This document shows positions 18,546 through 27,961 of a stretch of DNA of 64,000 nucleotides, one piece after another. The number at the start of each line of letters is the position of its first letter. Position 1 is the first letter of the stretch. Location of the stretch: positions 3,433,501 through 3,497,500 of the forward strand of contig NZ_CP020100.1 of assembly GCF_002056295.1 (NCBI RefSeq). Reading direction: 5' to 3'. Source of the DNA: Halopseudomonas phragmitis. Its GTDB lineage: Bacteria; Pseudomonadota; Gammaproteobacteria; Pseudomonadales; Pseudomonadaceae. Both the position numbers and the translations under genes were made by a program. The notes below the pieces were generated by a model, which worked only from the letters and a program-made list of their open reading frames with translations, was not told the origin of the DNA and did no database searches.

Positions 18546-19607
18546 TTACTCAGCCGAATAGGCCTCATCGGTCATATCCACCAGCACCGTCATCAGCCGC
18601 GTACCGCGCTCACCGACCATCTCGGCAAAGGTCTCGCGCACCGGGATGCTGAGTTCACGGAATACCTCGCGCTCTTCAGGCGTCAGGTACACCAGCTCGA
18701 TATCGCTGTTGCTGGTGATGATGTCCAGCCGTTCGCTATTGAGCCGGGTCTGTACTTCATGGATATAGGGCACCAGCTCGACCACGGCTTCTTCAATAAC
18801 CTGCTTGTGCTCATCGCTCAGCCCATCGTACCAGTCGCGATTGGCCATGAAGGTGGCAATGAATTGCGCCTGATTGGCAAAGATCAGGTAATCCTGGACC
18901 TGATAGAAATCCATCTCCTGATGCGCGAAGACCGGCTGGATATTGCCGTCAATCTGGCCAAGCTGCATACCGCTGAACAGTTCGCCGTACTCCATGGTAG
19001 TCGGATCGGCGCCATAGGCCCGATAGGTCTCGCGCAACAGGCGGTTGTCCATGGTCCGGATCGCCACCCCGCTGAAATCATCAGGGCTGCGGATTGCCTT
19101 GTTGGCGCTCCATACCTGCCAGCCTTCGGGCACTATCGCCAATGGTTGCAGGTCACGCTCACGGAAAGACTCGAGCAAGTCGGGATGCTTGCGAAAAGCC
19201 GGGTCATTGAGTATCTGGGTGTTCTGCCACTCATCATCGCCCAGCACGAAGTTGAGGCTGAACAACTGCGACTCGGGCACAGTGCCGCCCAGGAACCCCG
19301 AGCCAAAGGCCAACTGCACTGCACCGGCCTGGACCTGATCATAGATATCAGTCAAACCACCGAGCTGCCCGTAGGGGAACAGACGCACATCAACCGCTCC
19401 TGCGGTTTTCTCGGTCACCAGTTCAGCAAACTTGGCAGCGTACTCATACTGCACGCTGCCTTCAATTTCTTCCAACGCAAAACCCCAGGTTTCCACCTGG
19501 ACTTCAGGCTCCGCCGACGGAGTGCTTGCCGCCTGCTGCTGGTCGTCCGAACCACAAGCCGCCAGAAACAGTGCCGCCACCCCTATACAGCCATTACGCC
19601 AATTCAT
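18546..19607 (-). CDS. TRAP transporter substrate-binding lipoprotein, DctP family
   Basis: Binds an organic acid in the periplasm and delivers it to the DctQM permease encoded divergently. It is 353 aa. The N-terminus ends in the lipobox LFLAAC, so it should be lipid-anchored, unlike most DctP proteins, which are soluble. DctP-fold marks are LFPYGQLGGLTDIYDQVQAG and the GVAIRTMDNRLLRETYRAYGA block with the carboxylate-clamping Arg. The substrate is not readable; the family takes C4-dicarboxylates, keto acids and others. Confidence 0.92.
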   Translation of the reverse strand: MNWRNGCIGVAALFLAACGSDDQQQAASTPSAEPEVQVETWGFALEEIEGSVQYEYAAKFAELVTEKTAGAVDVRLFPYGQLGGLTDIYDQVQAGAVQLAFGSGFLGGTVPESQLFSLNFVLGDDEWQNTQILNDPAFRKHPDLLESFRERDLQPLAIVPEGWQVWSANKAIRSPDDFSGVAIRTMDNRLLRETYRAYGADPTTMEYGELFSGMQLGQIDGNIQPVFAHQEMDFYQVQDYLIFANQAQFIATFMANRDWYDGLSDEHKQVIEEAVVELVPYIHEVQTRLNSERLDIITSNSDIELVYLTPEEREVFRELSIPVRETFAEMVGERGTRLMTVLVDMTDEAYSAE

Positions 19608-19819
19608 GGAACGCTCCTTTTCGATTGTTCTGGTTTGCTTTTAAACCTTAACACATGACCCCGACATGTCCATGCCGTGCACAAACGACGAATATGGGTT
19701 ATGTTCAAAAAAGGGGCTTAGGGAGAGCTCCATTCCGCATCATGACCAAAGCGTCCTGAAAAGACTCATAAACGCGCAGCCAGCCTTGCCCTGCGCCAGG
19801 AACAGCAGAGGACCAGCCA

Positions 19820-20422
19820 ATGCCGAGGACTGCCGACCCATCGGCCAGCCACTCGATCAAGCGACTGCTCGGAAAGATTCTGGGCACCCTGGACCTGATC
19901 ACCGAACACATCGAAAAAACCATTCTGGCCGGTAGCGTGCTGTTTCTTGCCGGCCTGCTGATCACCCACGTACTGGGCCGGCAACTATTTGGCAGCGGCG
20001 TCGCCGGCCAGGTCGAACTGACCCAGATGGCGCTGGTAATCATGACCTTCGCCGGCATCGGCTATGCAGTGCGCCGGGCCAGGCATATCTGCATGTCGGC
20101 ATTCTATGACCAGCTCAAGGGCAAGCTGCGCAAGTCGATGCTGGTAGCCATCAGCCTGCTCACCGGCGCACTGATGTTCTATCTGGCCTGGCACGCCTGG
20201 GATTACGTCAGCGCGATCCAGAGCCGTGGCCGCACCTCTTCGGCCCGGCAGATACCGTTGTGGATTCCCTATCTGGCTGCCCCCATCGGCTTTGCCCTGG
20301 CGGGCCTGCAATACTGGCTGACCGTGGCCCGCAACCTGCTGTCACCGGGCATCTGGCGCTCGTTCTCAGAACCTGAACGCTATGAGCAGGCACCGGGAGC
20401 CAACGTGTCGAGGGTCGAATGA
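19820..20422 (+). CDS. TRAP transporter small permease, DctQ type
   Basis: A 200-aa inner-membrane protein with four predicted helices (about 38-60, 74-92, 112-135, 155-175). It forms the small subunit of the Na+-coupled TRAP permease. The ATG at 19820 has AGAGGA upstream. Its end overlaps the large permease start by four bases (ATGA). Divergent from the binding protein gene across 212 bp, so the two transcripts probably share a control region. Confidence 0.92.
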   Translation: MPRTADPSASHSIKRLLGKILGTLDLITEHIEKTILAGSVLFLAGLLITHVLGRQLFGSGVAGQVELTQMALVIMTFAGIGYAVRRARHICMSAFYDQLKGKLRKSMLVAISLLTGALMFYLAWHAWDYVSAIQSRGRTSSARQIPLWIPYLAAPIGFALAGLQYWLTVARNLLSPGIWRSFSEPERYEQAPGANVSRVE

Positions 20423-21702
20423 TGCTGACCCTGACCTTCGTCACTATGTTTGTTCTACTACTGCTCGGCTTTCCGATGATGGTGCCGTTGCTGGTCGCCA
20501 GCTTGATGCTGCTGTTTCTGGTGATTGGCCTGGACAATGTTGGCCTGCTGATGGGCCAGATGATCAGCGGCGTACAGTCCTGGGCTCTGGCCGCGGTACC
20601 GCTGTTCATCTTTGCCGCCGACCTGATGACTCGAGGCCACACCGCCAACCGCCTGCTCGATCTGGTCCAGAGCTTCGTCGGCCACCTGCGCGGCGGGCTA
20701 CCGATCACCACAGCCGCCAGCTGCACCCTGTTTGGCGCGGTCTCCGGCTCAACCCAGGCTACGGTAGTGGCCATGGGCGGACCAATGCGCCCCAAACTTC
20801 TGGAAAAGGGTTACTCGGACAGTTTCTCACTGGCCCTGATCATCAATGCCAGCGACATTGCCCTACTGATTCCACCCAGCATCGGCATGATCATCTACGG
20901 TGTGGTCGCCGGCGCCTCGATTGGCGACCTGTTCATCGCTGGCATCCTGCCTGGGCTGCTGATTCTTCTGCTGTTCTCGTTCTACGCCTGGGTAGCATCA
21001 CGGCGCATGGGCATTAAGCCTGAGCCAAGAGTCGGCTGGGGCTTGCGTCTCAAAGCTCTGCGCAAGGCCCTGCTGCCCCTGGGCTTCCCGCTGGTGGTGG
21101 TCGGCGGTATTTATGCCGGCTACTTCAGCCCAACCGAGGCGGCAGCTATCGCCGTGCTCTACGCCCTGCTGCTGGAAGTGGTTATTCTGCGCGCAGTCAA
21201 ACTCCGCGAGCTGTGGGATGTGGCATTGTCCACCGGGCTGATTACCTCGGTGGTGTTCATACTGGTGGCCGCCGGCAATGCCTTTACCTACAGCATTTCC
21301 TTTGCCGGCATCCCCCAGGCGATTATCGGTCCGGTGATCGAGGTGATCGGCGACAGCCCGACACTGGTGCTGGCCATGATCGCGGTGGCCTTTTTCATTG
21401 GCTGCATGTTTGTCGATCCGATCGTCGTAATCCTGATCCTGACCCCGCTGTTCAAGCCGGCCGTGGATGCCGCCGGGCTGGACCCGGTTCACGTCGGCGT
21501 GATCGTGACCCTGCAGGCTGCCATCGGTTCAGCTACCCCGCCCTTCGGTTGCGATATATTCACCGCCATGGCGGTATTTCGCAGGCCGTACCTGGATGTG
21601 ATCCGTGGCACGCCGCCGTTCATCTTCATCCTGCTGCTGGCAACGGTACTGCTGATCCTGTTCCCGCAGATTTCCCTGTGGCTGCCGTCACTGGCCGCCT
21701 GA
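20419..21702 (+). CDS. TRAP transporter large permease, DctM type
   Basis: The 427-aa ion-coupled permease subunit with about 12 helices and two hairpin repeats. The repeats show the family signatures AVSGSTQATVVAMGGPMRPKL and, in the second half, ATPPFGCDIFTAMAV. PPSIGMIIYGVVAGASIGDLFIAGILPGL is also typical. It is translationally coupled to the DctQ gene. The transporter is complete in this locus (P, Q, M). Confidence 0.95.
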   Translation: MMLTLTFVTMFVLLLLGFPMMVPLLVASLMLLFLVIGLDNVGLLMGQMISGVQSWALAAVPLFIFAADLMTRGHTANRLLDLVQSFVGHLRGGLPITTAASCTLFGAVSGSTQATVVAMGGPMRPKLLEKGYSDSFSLALIINASDIALLIPPSIGMIIYGVVAGASIGDLFIAGILPGLLILLLFSFYAWVASRRMGIKPEPRVGWGLRLKALRKALLPLGFPLVVVGGIYAGYFSPTEAAAIAVLYALLLEVVILRAVKLRELWDVALSTGLITSVVFILVAAGNAFTYSISFAGIPQAIIGPVIEVIGDSPTLVLAMIAVAFFIGCMFVDPIVVILILTPLFKPAVDAAGLDPVHVGVIVTLQAAIGSATPPFGCDIFTAMAVFRRPYLDVIRGTPPFIFILLLATVLLILFPQISLWLPSLAA

Positions 21703-21725
21703 GGCCTTCGCAGGCGCGAAGGGCG

Positions 21726-22355
21726 TTAGCTCTTGGAGATCACACCCTGCACAAAAGCCAGGGTCGCTTCGGCTGCTTCTTCTATTAATAGTGCCTGGGT
21801 GCGACCGCTGGCCTTGAGTGGCTTGAAATCATGATCGCCGCTTTCCAGCCAATGCACCTGCAGGCTGTCGGCCAACCGATAGCCACTGACCTCTTCCGGC
21901 CGACCGAACGGATCGCGGGTGCCCTGAACCACCAGTGCCGGCGTGGCCAGCGCCTCAAGATGAGCAGTACGGGTCTTCTCCGGCTTACCGGGCGGGTGAA
22001 ACGGATAACCGTAGCAGACCAGTCCCAGCACCCCCAACTCATCGACCAGCAGGCTGGCAACCCGCCCACCCATTGATTTGCCGCCCACCAGCCAGGGGCC
22101 GCTCATGCTTGCGGCCTGCTCACGCAGGCACTGCTGCAGGGCTGGTAAGGGATTGGGTGGGCGCTTGCGTCCGTCCTCACGCCGTGCAGCCATATAAGGA
22201 AACTCGAAGCGCACTACCCGGATACCCCGTTCACACAGAGCGGCGCTCAACTGCTCCATGAACGGGCTGTCCATGGGCGCACCAGCACCGTGGGCAAGCA
22301 AGAGGGTCGCTAGCGGGGGATTGCCGGGCTCTGCCAGCAGCAGGTTGTCAGTCAT
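21726..22355 (-). CDS. Alpha/beta hydrolase, KANL3/TEX30-like
   Basis: A cytosolic 209-aa alpha/beta-hydrolase with the nucleophile elbow GKSMGGR (Ser), the oxyanion strand LLLAHGAGAPMDS, and late Asp and His candidates (GTRDPFG and ESGDHDF). This short family is annotated as dienelactone-hydrolase or KANL3-like and its substrate is unknown. I start at the ATG at 22355; an upstream ATG would add five residues and neither has a strong ribosome site. It lies convergent with the TRAP large permease. Confidence 0.8.
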   Translation of the reverse strand: MTDNLLLAEPGNPPLATLLLAHGAGAPMDSPFMEQLSAALCERGIRVVRFEFPYMAARREDGRKRPPNPLPALQQCLREQAASMSGPWLVGGKSMGGRVASLLVDELGVLGLVCYGYPFHPPGKPEKTRTAHLEALATPALVVQGTRDPFGRPEEVSGYRLADSLQVHWLESGDHDFKPLKASGRTQALLIEEAAEATLAFVQGVISKS

Positions 22356-22370
22356 TGGGGCCATTCGCAT

Positions 22371-22755
22371 TCAACTTGAGGATGAAACGCTACCGCCCAA
22401 AGTTCTGTGCGACAAGATGCCACACTGACCAAGGGGGTAATTTCTTCACATAAGCCCAACAGCATACTAAGCTTTTGAAATTGCACACCAGCCGATCCCA
22501 ACAATCACAGGTGCGCTAGCGCCAGAACCCGCATGTTTGGGGGCTGGCAATACCTCTTGCGACATGCCGAAGCCGGCCACCAAACAATCCTTTGGAAGCT
22601 TAGGCAGGACAGAACCACAAGTAGTGCAGGACGCGCCGCAGAGCGCCCGTAACACGTTGTTACCTTGACTTGTGTCATTGCAAACAGTGCGGTGTTTCCT
22701 CATACTTGCGACCGCTTTGAACCCTAAAAACCCATTGCTATCCGTGGAATCTCGC
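22371..22755 (+). promoter_or_regulatory. Upstream region of ccoN with an Anr-like site
   Basis: This 385-bp gap separates the hydrolase and ccoN. TTGAC-TTGT-GTCAT at 22665-22678 is a degenerate Anr/Fnr box (near-symmetric, seven of ten consensus positions) 78 bp before the ccoN ATG. I see no gene or strong terminator in the gap; the short frame on the other strand has no family signal. Confidence 0.45.
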
Positions 22756-24183
22756 ATGAGCACAGCTACCACTCCGACAGCTTATAACTACAAGGTGGTA
22801 CGCCAGTTCGCCGTCATGACGGTGGTCTGGGGTATCGTGGGCATGGCCCTGGGCGTCTTTCTTGCCGCTCAGCTGGTCTGGCCCGCCCTTAACTTTGACC
22901 TTCCCTGGACCAGCTTCGGCCGTCTGCGTCCACTGCATACCAATGCAGTGATCTTCGCATTCGGCGGTAGCGCGCTGTTCGCCACCTCCTACTATGTGGT
23001 GCAACGCACCTCGCAGGCCCGTCTGATTTCCGACGGTCTGGCCGCCTTCACCTTCTGGGGCTGGCAAGCCGTGATCGTGCTGGCTGTCATCACCCTGCCG
23101 CTGGGCTACACCACCACTAAAGAGTACGCCGAGCTGGAGTGGCCGATCGGCATTCTGATCGCCGTAGTCTGGGTGAGCTATGCGCTGGTGTTCTTCGGCA
23201 CCATCATGAAGCGCAAGATGAAGCACATCTATGTCGGTAACTGGTTCTTCGGTGCCTTCATCATCACGGTAGCGGTGCTGCATATCGTCAACAACCTGGC
23301 GATCCCGGTCACCCTGACCAAGTCCTATTCCATCTACTCGGGCGCCGCTGATGCGATGATCCAGTGGTGGTATGGCCACAACGCGGTAGGTTTCTTCCTG
23401 ACTGCCGGCTTCCTGGGCATGATGTACTACTTCGTTCCCAAGCAGGCCGAACGTCCGATCTACTCCTACCGTCTGTCGATCGTGCACTTCTGGGCGCTGA
23501 TCTCCATCTATATCTGGGCCGGTCCGCACCACCTGCACTACACCGCTTTGCCTGACTGGGCTCAGTCACTGGGCATGATCATGTCCCTGATCCTGCTGGC
23601 TCCGAGCTGGGGTGGCATGATCAACGGTATGATGACCCTGTCCGGCGCCTGGCATAAGCTGCGCACCGACCCGATCCTGCGCTTCCTAGTGGTTTCCCTG
23701 GCGTTCTACGGCATGTCGACCTTCGAAGGTCCGATGATGGCGATCAAGACCGTCAACGCCCTGTCGCACTACACTGACTGGACCATCGGCCACGTACACG
23801 CCGGCGCTCTGGGCTGGGTAGCCATGATCTCCATCGGGTCGCTCTACCACCTGATTCCGAAGGTATTCGGTCGTGAGCAGATGTACAGCACTGCGCTGAT
23901 CAACGCTCACTTCTGGCTGGCTACCATCGGCACCGTGTTGTACATCGTCTCCATGTGGGTCAACGGTATCACCCAGGGCCTGATGTGGCGTGCAGTCAAC
24001 GTCGACGGCACCCTGACCTACTCCTTCGTCGAAGCGCTGGAAGCCAGCCACCCGGGCTTTGTGGTCCGCATGATCGGTGGCGCCTTCTTCGTAATCGGCA
24101 TGCTGCTGATGGCCTACAACGTATGGCGCACCATCCGTGCCGCCCAGCCGGCCGAAATTCGTGCCGCTGCCCAGATGGCTTGA
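22756..24183 (+). CDS. ccoN: cbb3-type cytochrome c oxidase subunit I
   Basis: Catalytic subunit: reduces O2 at the heme b3-CuB site and pumps protons. It is 475 aa, the usual Pseudomonas CcoN length, from the ATG at 22756. The heme b ligand His61 (RPLHTNAV), CuB ligand His208 (WYGHNAVGF), the cross-linked Tyr252, His258/His259 (AGPHHLHY) and the heme ligands in [10 protein letters not shown] are all present. It heads ccoNOQP. A single copy of the set is present here, whereas P. aeruginosa has two in tandem. Confidence 0.98.
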   Translation: MSTATTPTAYNYKVVRQFAVMTVVWGIVGMALGVFLAAQLVWPALNFDLPWTSFGRLRPLHTNAVIFAFGGSALFATSYYVVQRTSQARLISDGLAAFTFWGWQAVIVLAVITLPLGYTTTKEYAELEWPIGILIAVVWVSYALVFFGTIMKRKMKHIYVGNWFFGAFIITVAVLHIVNNLAIPVTLTKSYSIYSGAADAMIQWWYGHNAVGFFLTAGFLGMMYYFVPKQAERPIYSYRLSIVHFWALISIYIWAGPHHLHYTALPDWAQSLGMIMSLILLAPSWGGMINGMMTLSGAWHKLRTDPILRFLVVSLAFYGMSTFEGPMMAIKTVNALSHYTDWTIGHVHAGALGWVAMISIGSLYHLIPKVFGREQMYSTALINAHFWLATIGTVLYIVSMWVNGITQGLMWRAVNVDGTLTYSFVEALEASHPGFVVRMIGGAFFVIGMLLMAYNVWRTIRAAQPAEIRAAAQMA

Positions 24184-24194
24184 GGAGTTGATTG

Positions 24195-24806
24195 ATGAGA
24201 CAACATGAACTCGTAGAAAAGAATCTGGGCCTGCTGGTCGTGCTGATCGTGGTTGCGATCAGCTTCGGCGGCCTGACTCAGATCGTCCCGCTGTTCTTCC
24301 AGAAGGAAACCACCGTACCGGTCGAGGGCCTGCGCCCCTACACCGCGGTTGAGCTGGAAGGCCGCGACATTTACATCCGTGAAGGCTGCGTTGGCTGCCA
24401 CTCCCAGATGATTCGCCCGTTCCGGGCTGAAACCGAGCGCTATGGCCACTACTCCGTGGCCGGCGAGAGCGTTTGGGAGCACCCGTTCCTGTGGGGCTCC
24501 AAGCGTACCGGTCCGGACCTGGCTCGCGTGGGTCAGCGCTACTCCGACGACTGGCATCGTGCCCACCTGATCAACCCGCGTGACGTAGTGCCGGAATCGA
24601 AGATGCCGTCCTACCCGTGGTTGCAGGAAAACGTGCTCGACGGCAAGTACACTGCACGCAAGATGCAGGCTCTGCGTCGCCTCGGCGTGCCTTACACCGA
24701 CGAAGACATCGCCGGTGCCCAGGAAGCGGTCAAAGGTGTATCCGAAATGGATGCCCTGATCGCCTACCTGCAGCACCTCGGCACTGTCATCTCGGAACGC
24801 CGGTAA
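24195..24806 (+). CDS. ccoO: cbb3 oxidase subunit II, monoheme cytochrome c
   Basis: Membrane-anchored cytochrome c that passes electrons to CcoN. It is 203 aa with one N-terminal helix (about 12-34) and the heme site CVGCH (Cys65, Cys68, His69); a Met in [13 protein letters not shown] is the likely axial ligand. The ATG at 24195 follows GAGGAG; the in-frame TTG just before it is not needed. Its heme is attached by the Ccm system encoded near the right end of the window. Confidence 0.98.
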   Translation: MRQHELVEKNLGLLVVLIVVAISFGGLTQIVPLFFQKETTVPVEGLRPYTAVELEGRDIYIREGCVGCHSQMIRPFRAETERYGHYSVAGESVWEHPFLWGSKRTGPDLARVGQRYSDDWHRAHLINPRDVVPESKMPSYPWLQENVLDGKYTARKMQALRRLGVPYTDEDIAGAQEAVKGVSEMDALIAYLQHLGTVISERR

Positions 24807-24812
24807 ACCGCC

Positions 24813-25004
24813 ATGGATATCAACACTCTCCGCGGCATCGCCACCTTGCTGGTCTTGGTGGCATTCATCGGAATCACCGTATGGGCCTACAGCTCATACA
24901 AGAAAAAAGACTTCGAGGAAGCGGCCAACCTGCCGTTTGCCGACGAGCCCGATGACAACAAGGCGCCCCGTGAGCAGCAAGACGCTAGGAGTAACAAAGA
25001 ATGA
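24813..25004 (+). CDS. ccoQ: cbb3 oxidase subunit CcoQ
   Basis: A 63-aa single-helix protein ([18 protein letters not shown]) with an acidic, polar tail. CcoQ helps keep the cbb3 complex assembled. It begins six bases after ccoO and overlaps ccoP by four (ATGA). Confidence 0.95.
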   Translation: MDINTLRGIATLLVLVAFIGITVWAYSSYKKKDFEEAANLPFADEPDDNKAPREQQDARSNKE

Positions 25005-25885
25005 GCAATTTCTGGAGCGGGTACATTATTGTCCTGACCCTGACCACCCTTGGTCTGATCCTCTGGTTGCTGTTCGCCACCCGCAAGGGCCAGCGCTCGG
25101 AACAGACTGAGGAAACCCTGGGTCACGCTTTCGACGGTATTGAAGAGTATGACAACCCCCTGCCCCGCTGGTGGTTCATCCTGTTCATGGCCACCTTCAT
25201 ATTCAGCGCCATCTACCTGGTGCTGTTCCCGGGCCTGGGCAAGTGGCCAGGCGTACTGGGCTGGACCCAGGTCAACCAGTACGAGCGTGAAGTAGAGCGT
25301 GCTGAAGCACAGTTCGCCCCGATCTTCGCCCGTTACGCCAACCTGTCGGTCGAAGAAGTTGCTCGCGACCCTGAGGCTGTCCGCATTGGTCAGCGTCTGT
25401 TCGCGGTCAACTGCTCGGTCTGTCACGGTTCCGATGCGCGCGGCGCCTTCGGCTTCCCGAACCTGACCGACAATGACTGGATCTGGGGCGGCTCGCCGGA
25501 GCAGATTCACACCACCATCGCCCAGGGCCGTCAGGCCGCGATGCCAGCCTGGCTGGCAGTGATCGGCGAAGATGGCGTGCGCAACGTGGCCGGCTACGTC
25601 CGTCACCTGTCCGGGCTGGAAACCGAAAACGTCAATCTTGACGCTGGCAAGCAAGTCTTCCAGAGCACCTGTGTGGCCTGCCATGGTCCCGAAGGTAAAG
25701 GCAACCCGATGCTTGGTGCGCCCGACCTGACCAACGACACCTGGCTGTATGGTTCCAGCATGCTGCAGGTTCAGCACACCATCCGCTACGGCCGTAACGG
25801 CAACATGCCGGCTCAGGCCCACCTGGGTGAAGACAAGATCCACATGCTGACCGCCTACGTTTACAGCCTGTCCCTCGAGGACTAG
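25001..25885 (+). CDS. ccoP: cbb3 oxidase subunit III, diheme cytochrome c
   Basis: Accepts electrons from soluble cytochrome c and passes them to CcoO. It is 294 aa. Two N-terminal helices (about 7-27 and 57-77) precede two cytochrome c domains with CSVCH (Cys138, Cys141, His142) and CVACH (Cys224, Cys227, His228). It is the last structural gene. The 139-bp gap before ccoG holds a folded RNA-like segment. Confidence 0.98.
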   Translation: MSNFWSGYIIVLTLTTLGLILWLLFATRKGQRSEQTEETLGHAFDGIEEYDNPLPRWWFILFMATFIFSAIYLVLFPGLGKWPGVLGWTQVNQYEREVERAEAQFAPIFARYANLSVEEVARDPEAVRIGQRLFAVNCSVCHGSDARGAFGFPNLTDNDWIWGGSPEQIHTTIAQGRQAAMPAWLAVIGEDGVRNVAGYVRHLSGLETENVNLDAGKQVFQSTCVACHGPEGKGNPMLGAPDLTNDTWLYGSSMLQVQHTIRYGRNGNMPAQAHLGEDKIHMLTAYVYSLSLED

Positions 25886-25913
25886 TAAACAACTGCGCGA
25901 CCTCTGGTCGCAT

Positions 25914-25991
25914 GGTACGAAGTACCCAGCCATACTATCCTCAGTATGCTGATTCGTACCCGGCCCGACCGGCCAATCAACCGGTCGGGCC
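25914..25991 (+). promoter_or_regulatory. Structured intergenic segment between ccoP and ccoG
   Basis: Three pairings are visible: GGTACGAA (25914-25921) with TTCGTACC (25953-25960), enclosing CATACT/AGTATG (25931-25936 with 25943-25948); and an 11-bp perfect hairpin 25962-25972 with 25981-25991. The first arm can instead form the local hairpin GGTAC-GAA-GTACC (25914-25926). The pairings exclude each other, which resembles an attenuator or processing site. No T-run follows the last hairpin. Confidence 0.5.
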
Positions 25992-26024
25992 ATCCCCTCC
26001 CCCGCACTTCATGGTCCTGCTGCT

Positions 26025-27437
26025 ATGACTGAAAAGATTCCCGTCAAAGACGTTACCACCGGCAAGGTTGAAACCTACGATCTGTACGCCAAGCGCGAGA
26101 AGATCCAGGTCCGGTCGTACCAGGGGCTGTTCAAGAACATCCGGCTGATCGGGGTGGGGTTTCTGTTTCTGCTGTACTTCGGTACCGCCTGGATTCAATG
26201 GGACGGCCGCCAGGCCGTGCTCTGGGATCTGCCAGCCCGGCAGTTCCACATTTTCAGCGCCACCTTCCAGCCGCAGGACTTCTTCCTGCTGTCGTTCCTG
26301 CTGATCATCTGCGCCTTCGGCCTGTTCTTCATCACCGTGTTCGCCGGCCGGGTCTGGTGCGGCTACACCTGCCCGCAAACCGTCTGGACCTGGATTTTCA
26401 TGTGGGCCGAACGGGTAACCGAAGGTGAGCGCAACGCCCGTATCAAGCTCGACAAGGCCCCACTCAGCGCCAACAAAGTGCTACGCAAGAGCGCCAAGCA
26501 CGGCATCTGGTTGGGCGTCTCACTGATCACCGCGCTGACCTTTGTCGGCTACTTCACCCCAATTCGCGGGCTGGTTGTCGACACCCTGACATGGCAGATC
26601 GGTGGCTGGGCCTTGTTCTGGGTATTTTTCTTCACCGCCGCCACCTATATCAACGCCGGCTGGCTGCGCGAACAGGTGTGCATCTATATGTGCCCCTACG
26701 CCCGCTTCCAGAGCGTGATGTTTGACAAGGACACCCTGATCGTCTCCTATGACGCCGCCCGAGGCGACCCGCGTGGCTCGCGGCGCAAAGACGCCGACTA
26801 CAAGGCCGCCGGCCTGGGTGACTGCATCGACTGCAACGTCTGCGTCCAGGTCTGCCCGGTCGGTATTGATATTCGTGATGGCCTGCAGTACGAGTGCATC
26901 GGCTGCGCCGCCTGCGTTGATGCCTGCGACGAAATCATGGACAAGATGAACTACCCACGCGGGCTGATCCGCTATACCACCGAGCACAATCTGGCCGGCG
27001 AAGAGACCAAGATCCTGCGTCCACGCCTGCTCGGCTACGGCGCGGCTCTGGCGATCATGATTGGTCTATTCATCGTTACCGTCGGCAGCCTGGCCCAGGT
27101 CTCGCTGGATGTGGAGCGCGACCGAAATGTTCTGTATCGAGAAGTCCGCGGCGGCAATATCGAGAACGTGTATATTGTCAAAATTTTCAACAAGAGCCAG
27201 CAGGAACGCACCTACAGCCTGAGCGTTGAAGGGCACCCCGAACTGATTCTGGAAGTACCGGCCAACCGCCTGAGCGTTGAACCCAGCAGCCTGCTGCAGC
27301 TGCCGGTCAACGTTCAGCTCGACCCCGGCTTCATGCAGGGCACCAACATGCCCATCGTTTTCCGTGTGACCGCCCTGGATGACGACAGTATCTCGGCCAC
27401 TTCCGAGAGTCGTTTCCTTGGCCCAACTGTCAGGTAA
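26025..27437 (+). CDS. ccoG: cbb3 oxidase accessory protein, 4Fe-4S cupric reductase
   Basis: Membrane ferredoxin-like protein thought to reduce Cu(II) for delivery to the oxidase. It is 470 aa. Several helices (about 38-55, 82-105, 165-185, 200-220, 340-360) flank two 4Fe-4S clusters (CIDCNVCVQVCPVGID and CIGCAACVDACDE), and a C-terminal Ig-like periplasmic domain follows. The WCGYTCPQTVWT motif early in the protein is typical. First gene of the ccoGHIS assembly operon. Confidence 0.96.
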   Translation: MTEKIPVKDVTTGKVETYDLYAKREKIQVRSYQGLFKNIRLIGVGFLFLLYFGTAWIQWDGRQAVLWDLPARQFHIFSATFQPQDFFLLSFLLIICAFGLFFITVFAGRVWCGYTCPQTVWTWIFMWAERVTEGERNARIKLDKAPLSANKVLRKSAKHGIWLGVSLITALTFVGYFTPIRGLVVDTLTWQIGGWALFWVFFFTAATYINAGWLREQVCIYMCPYARFQSVMFDKDTLIVSYDAARGDPRGSRRKDADYKAAGLGDCIDCNVCVQVCPVGIDIRDGLQYECIGCAACVDACDEIMDKMNYPRGLIRYTTEHNLAGEETKILRPRLLGYGAALAIMIGLFIVTVGSLAQVSLDVERDRNVLYREVRGGNIENVYIVKIFNKSQQERTYSLSVEGHPELILEVPANRLSVEPSSLLQLPVNVQLDPGFMQGTNMPIVFRVTALDDDSISATSESRFLGPTVR

Positions 27438-27441
27438 TTTC

Positions 27442-27957
27442 ATGACCGAGCAAGAGATCATCCCCCCGTGGTACAAGCAATTCTGGCCCTGGTTTCTGAT
27501 CAGCATCCTGATCTTTGCCGTCTTCATCGGGCTGGGCCTGCTGACCATCGCCACCCTGAACCAGGACAGCATGGTGCGCGACAACTATTACAAGGAAGGC
27601 CGTGCCATCAACATGCACCTGGGACGTGACCAGATGGCCCGTGACCTGAATCTGGTCGCCGACTTCCAGATCGACGAGCTGACCGGTGAGATCAGCCTGG
27701 AACTGCAGGGCAAGCTGGAGAACTTGCCGGCCAACCTGCAACTGGACCTGATTTCCCCAACCCACGCCGACCGTGATCGCAGCGTACTGCTCAAGCATGT
27801 CAGCGCCGAACAGTATGTCGGCCAGCTTGAAGAGCCCATGCAGGGCCGCCTCTACATCGACCTCAGCGACCCTGCCCTGCCCGGTGAAGACGGCTGGCGC
27901 CTGACCGATGAACTGACCATCAGCATGGGCCAGCCGTACCGTCTGAGCGCCCGTTAA
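27442..27957 (+). CDS. ccoH: cbb3 oxidase assembly protein FixH/CcoH
   Basis: A 171-aa membrane protein with one N-terminal helix (about 16-36) and a periplasmic domain. NYYKEGRAIN is the typical FixH motif. It is needed for stable assembly of the cbb3 complex, working with the copper pump CcoI. The ATG at 27442 follows ccoG by four bases, and ccoI begins four bases after its stop. Confidence 0.93.
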   Translation: MTEQEIIPPWYKQFWPWFLISILIFAVFIGLGLLTIATLNQDSMVRDNYYKEGRAINMHLGRDQMARDLNLVADFQIDELTGEISLELQGKLENLPANLQLDLISPTHADRDRSVLLKHVSAEQYVGQLEEPMQGRLYIDLSDPALPGEDGWRLTDELTISMGQPYRLSAR

Positions 27958-27961
27958 GTTC

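Noticed and set aside
22467..22772. Minus-strand gene upstream of ccoN
   Set aside because: A 101-codon frame is open, but it overlaps the ccoN start, is Cys/Ser rich with no family look, and has no good ribosome site.
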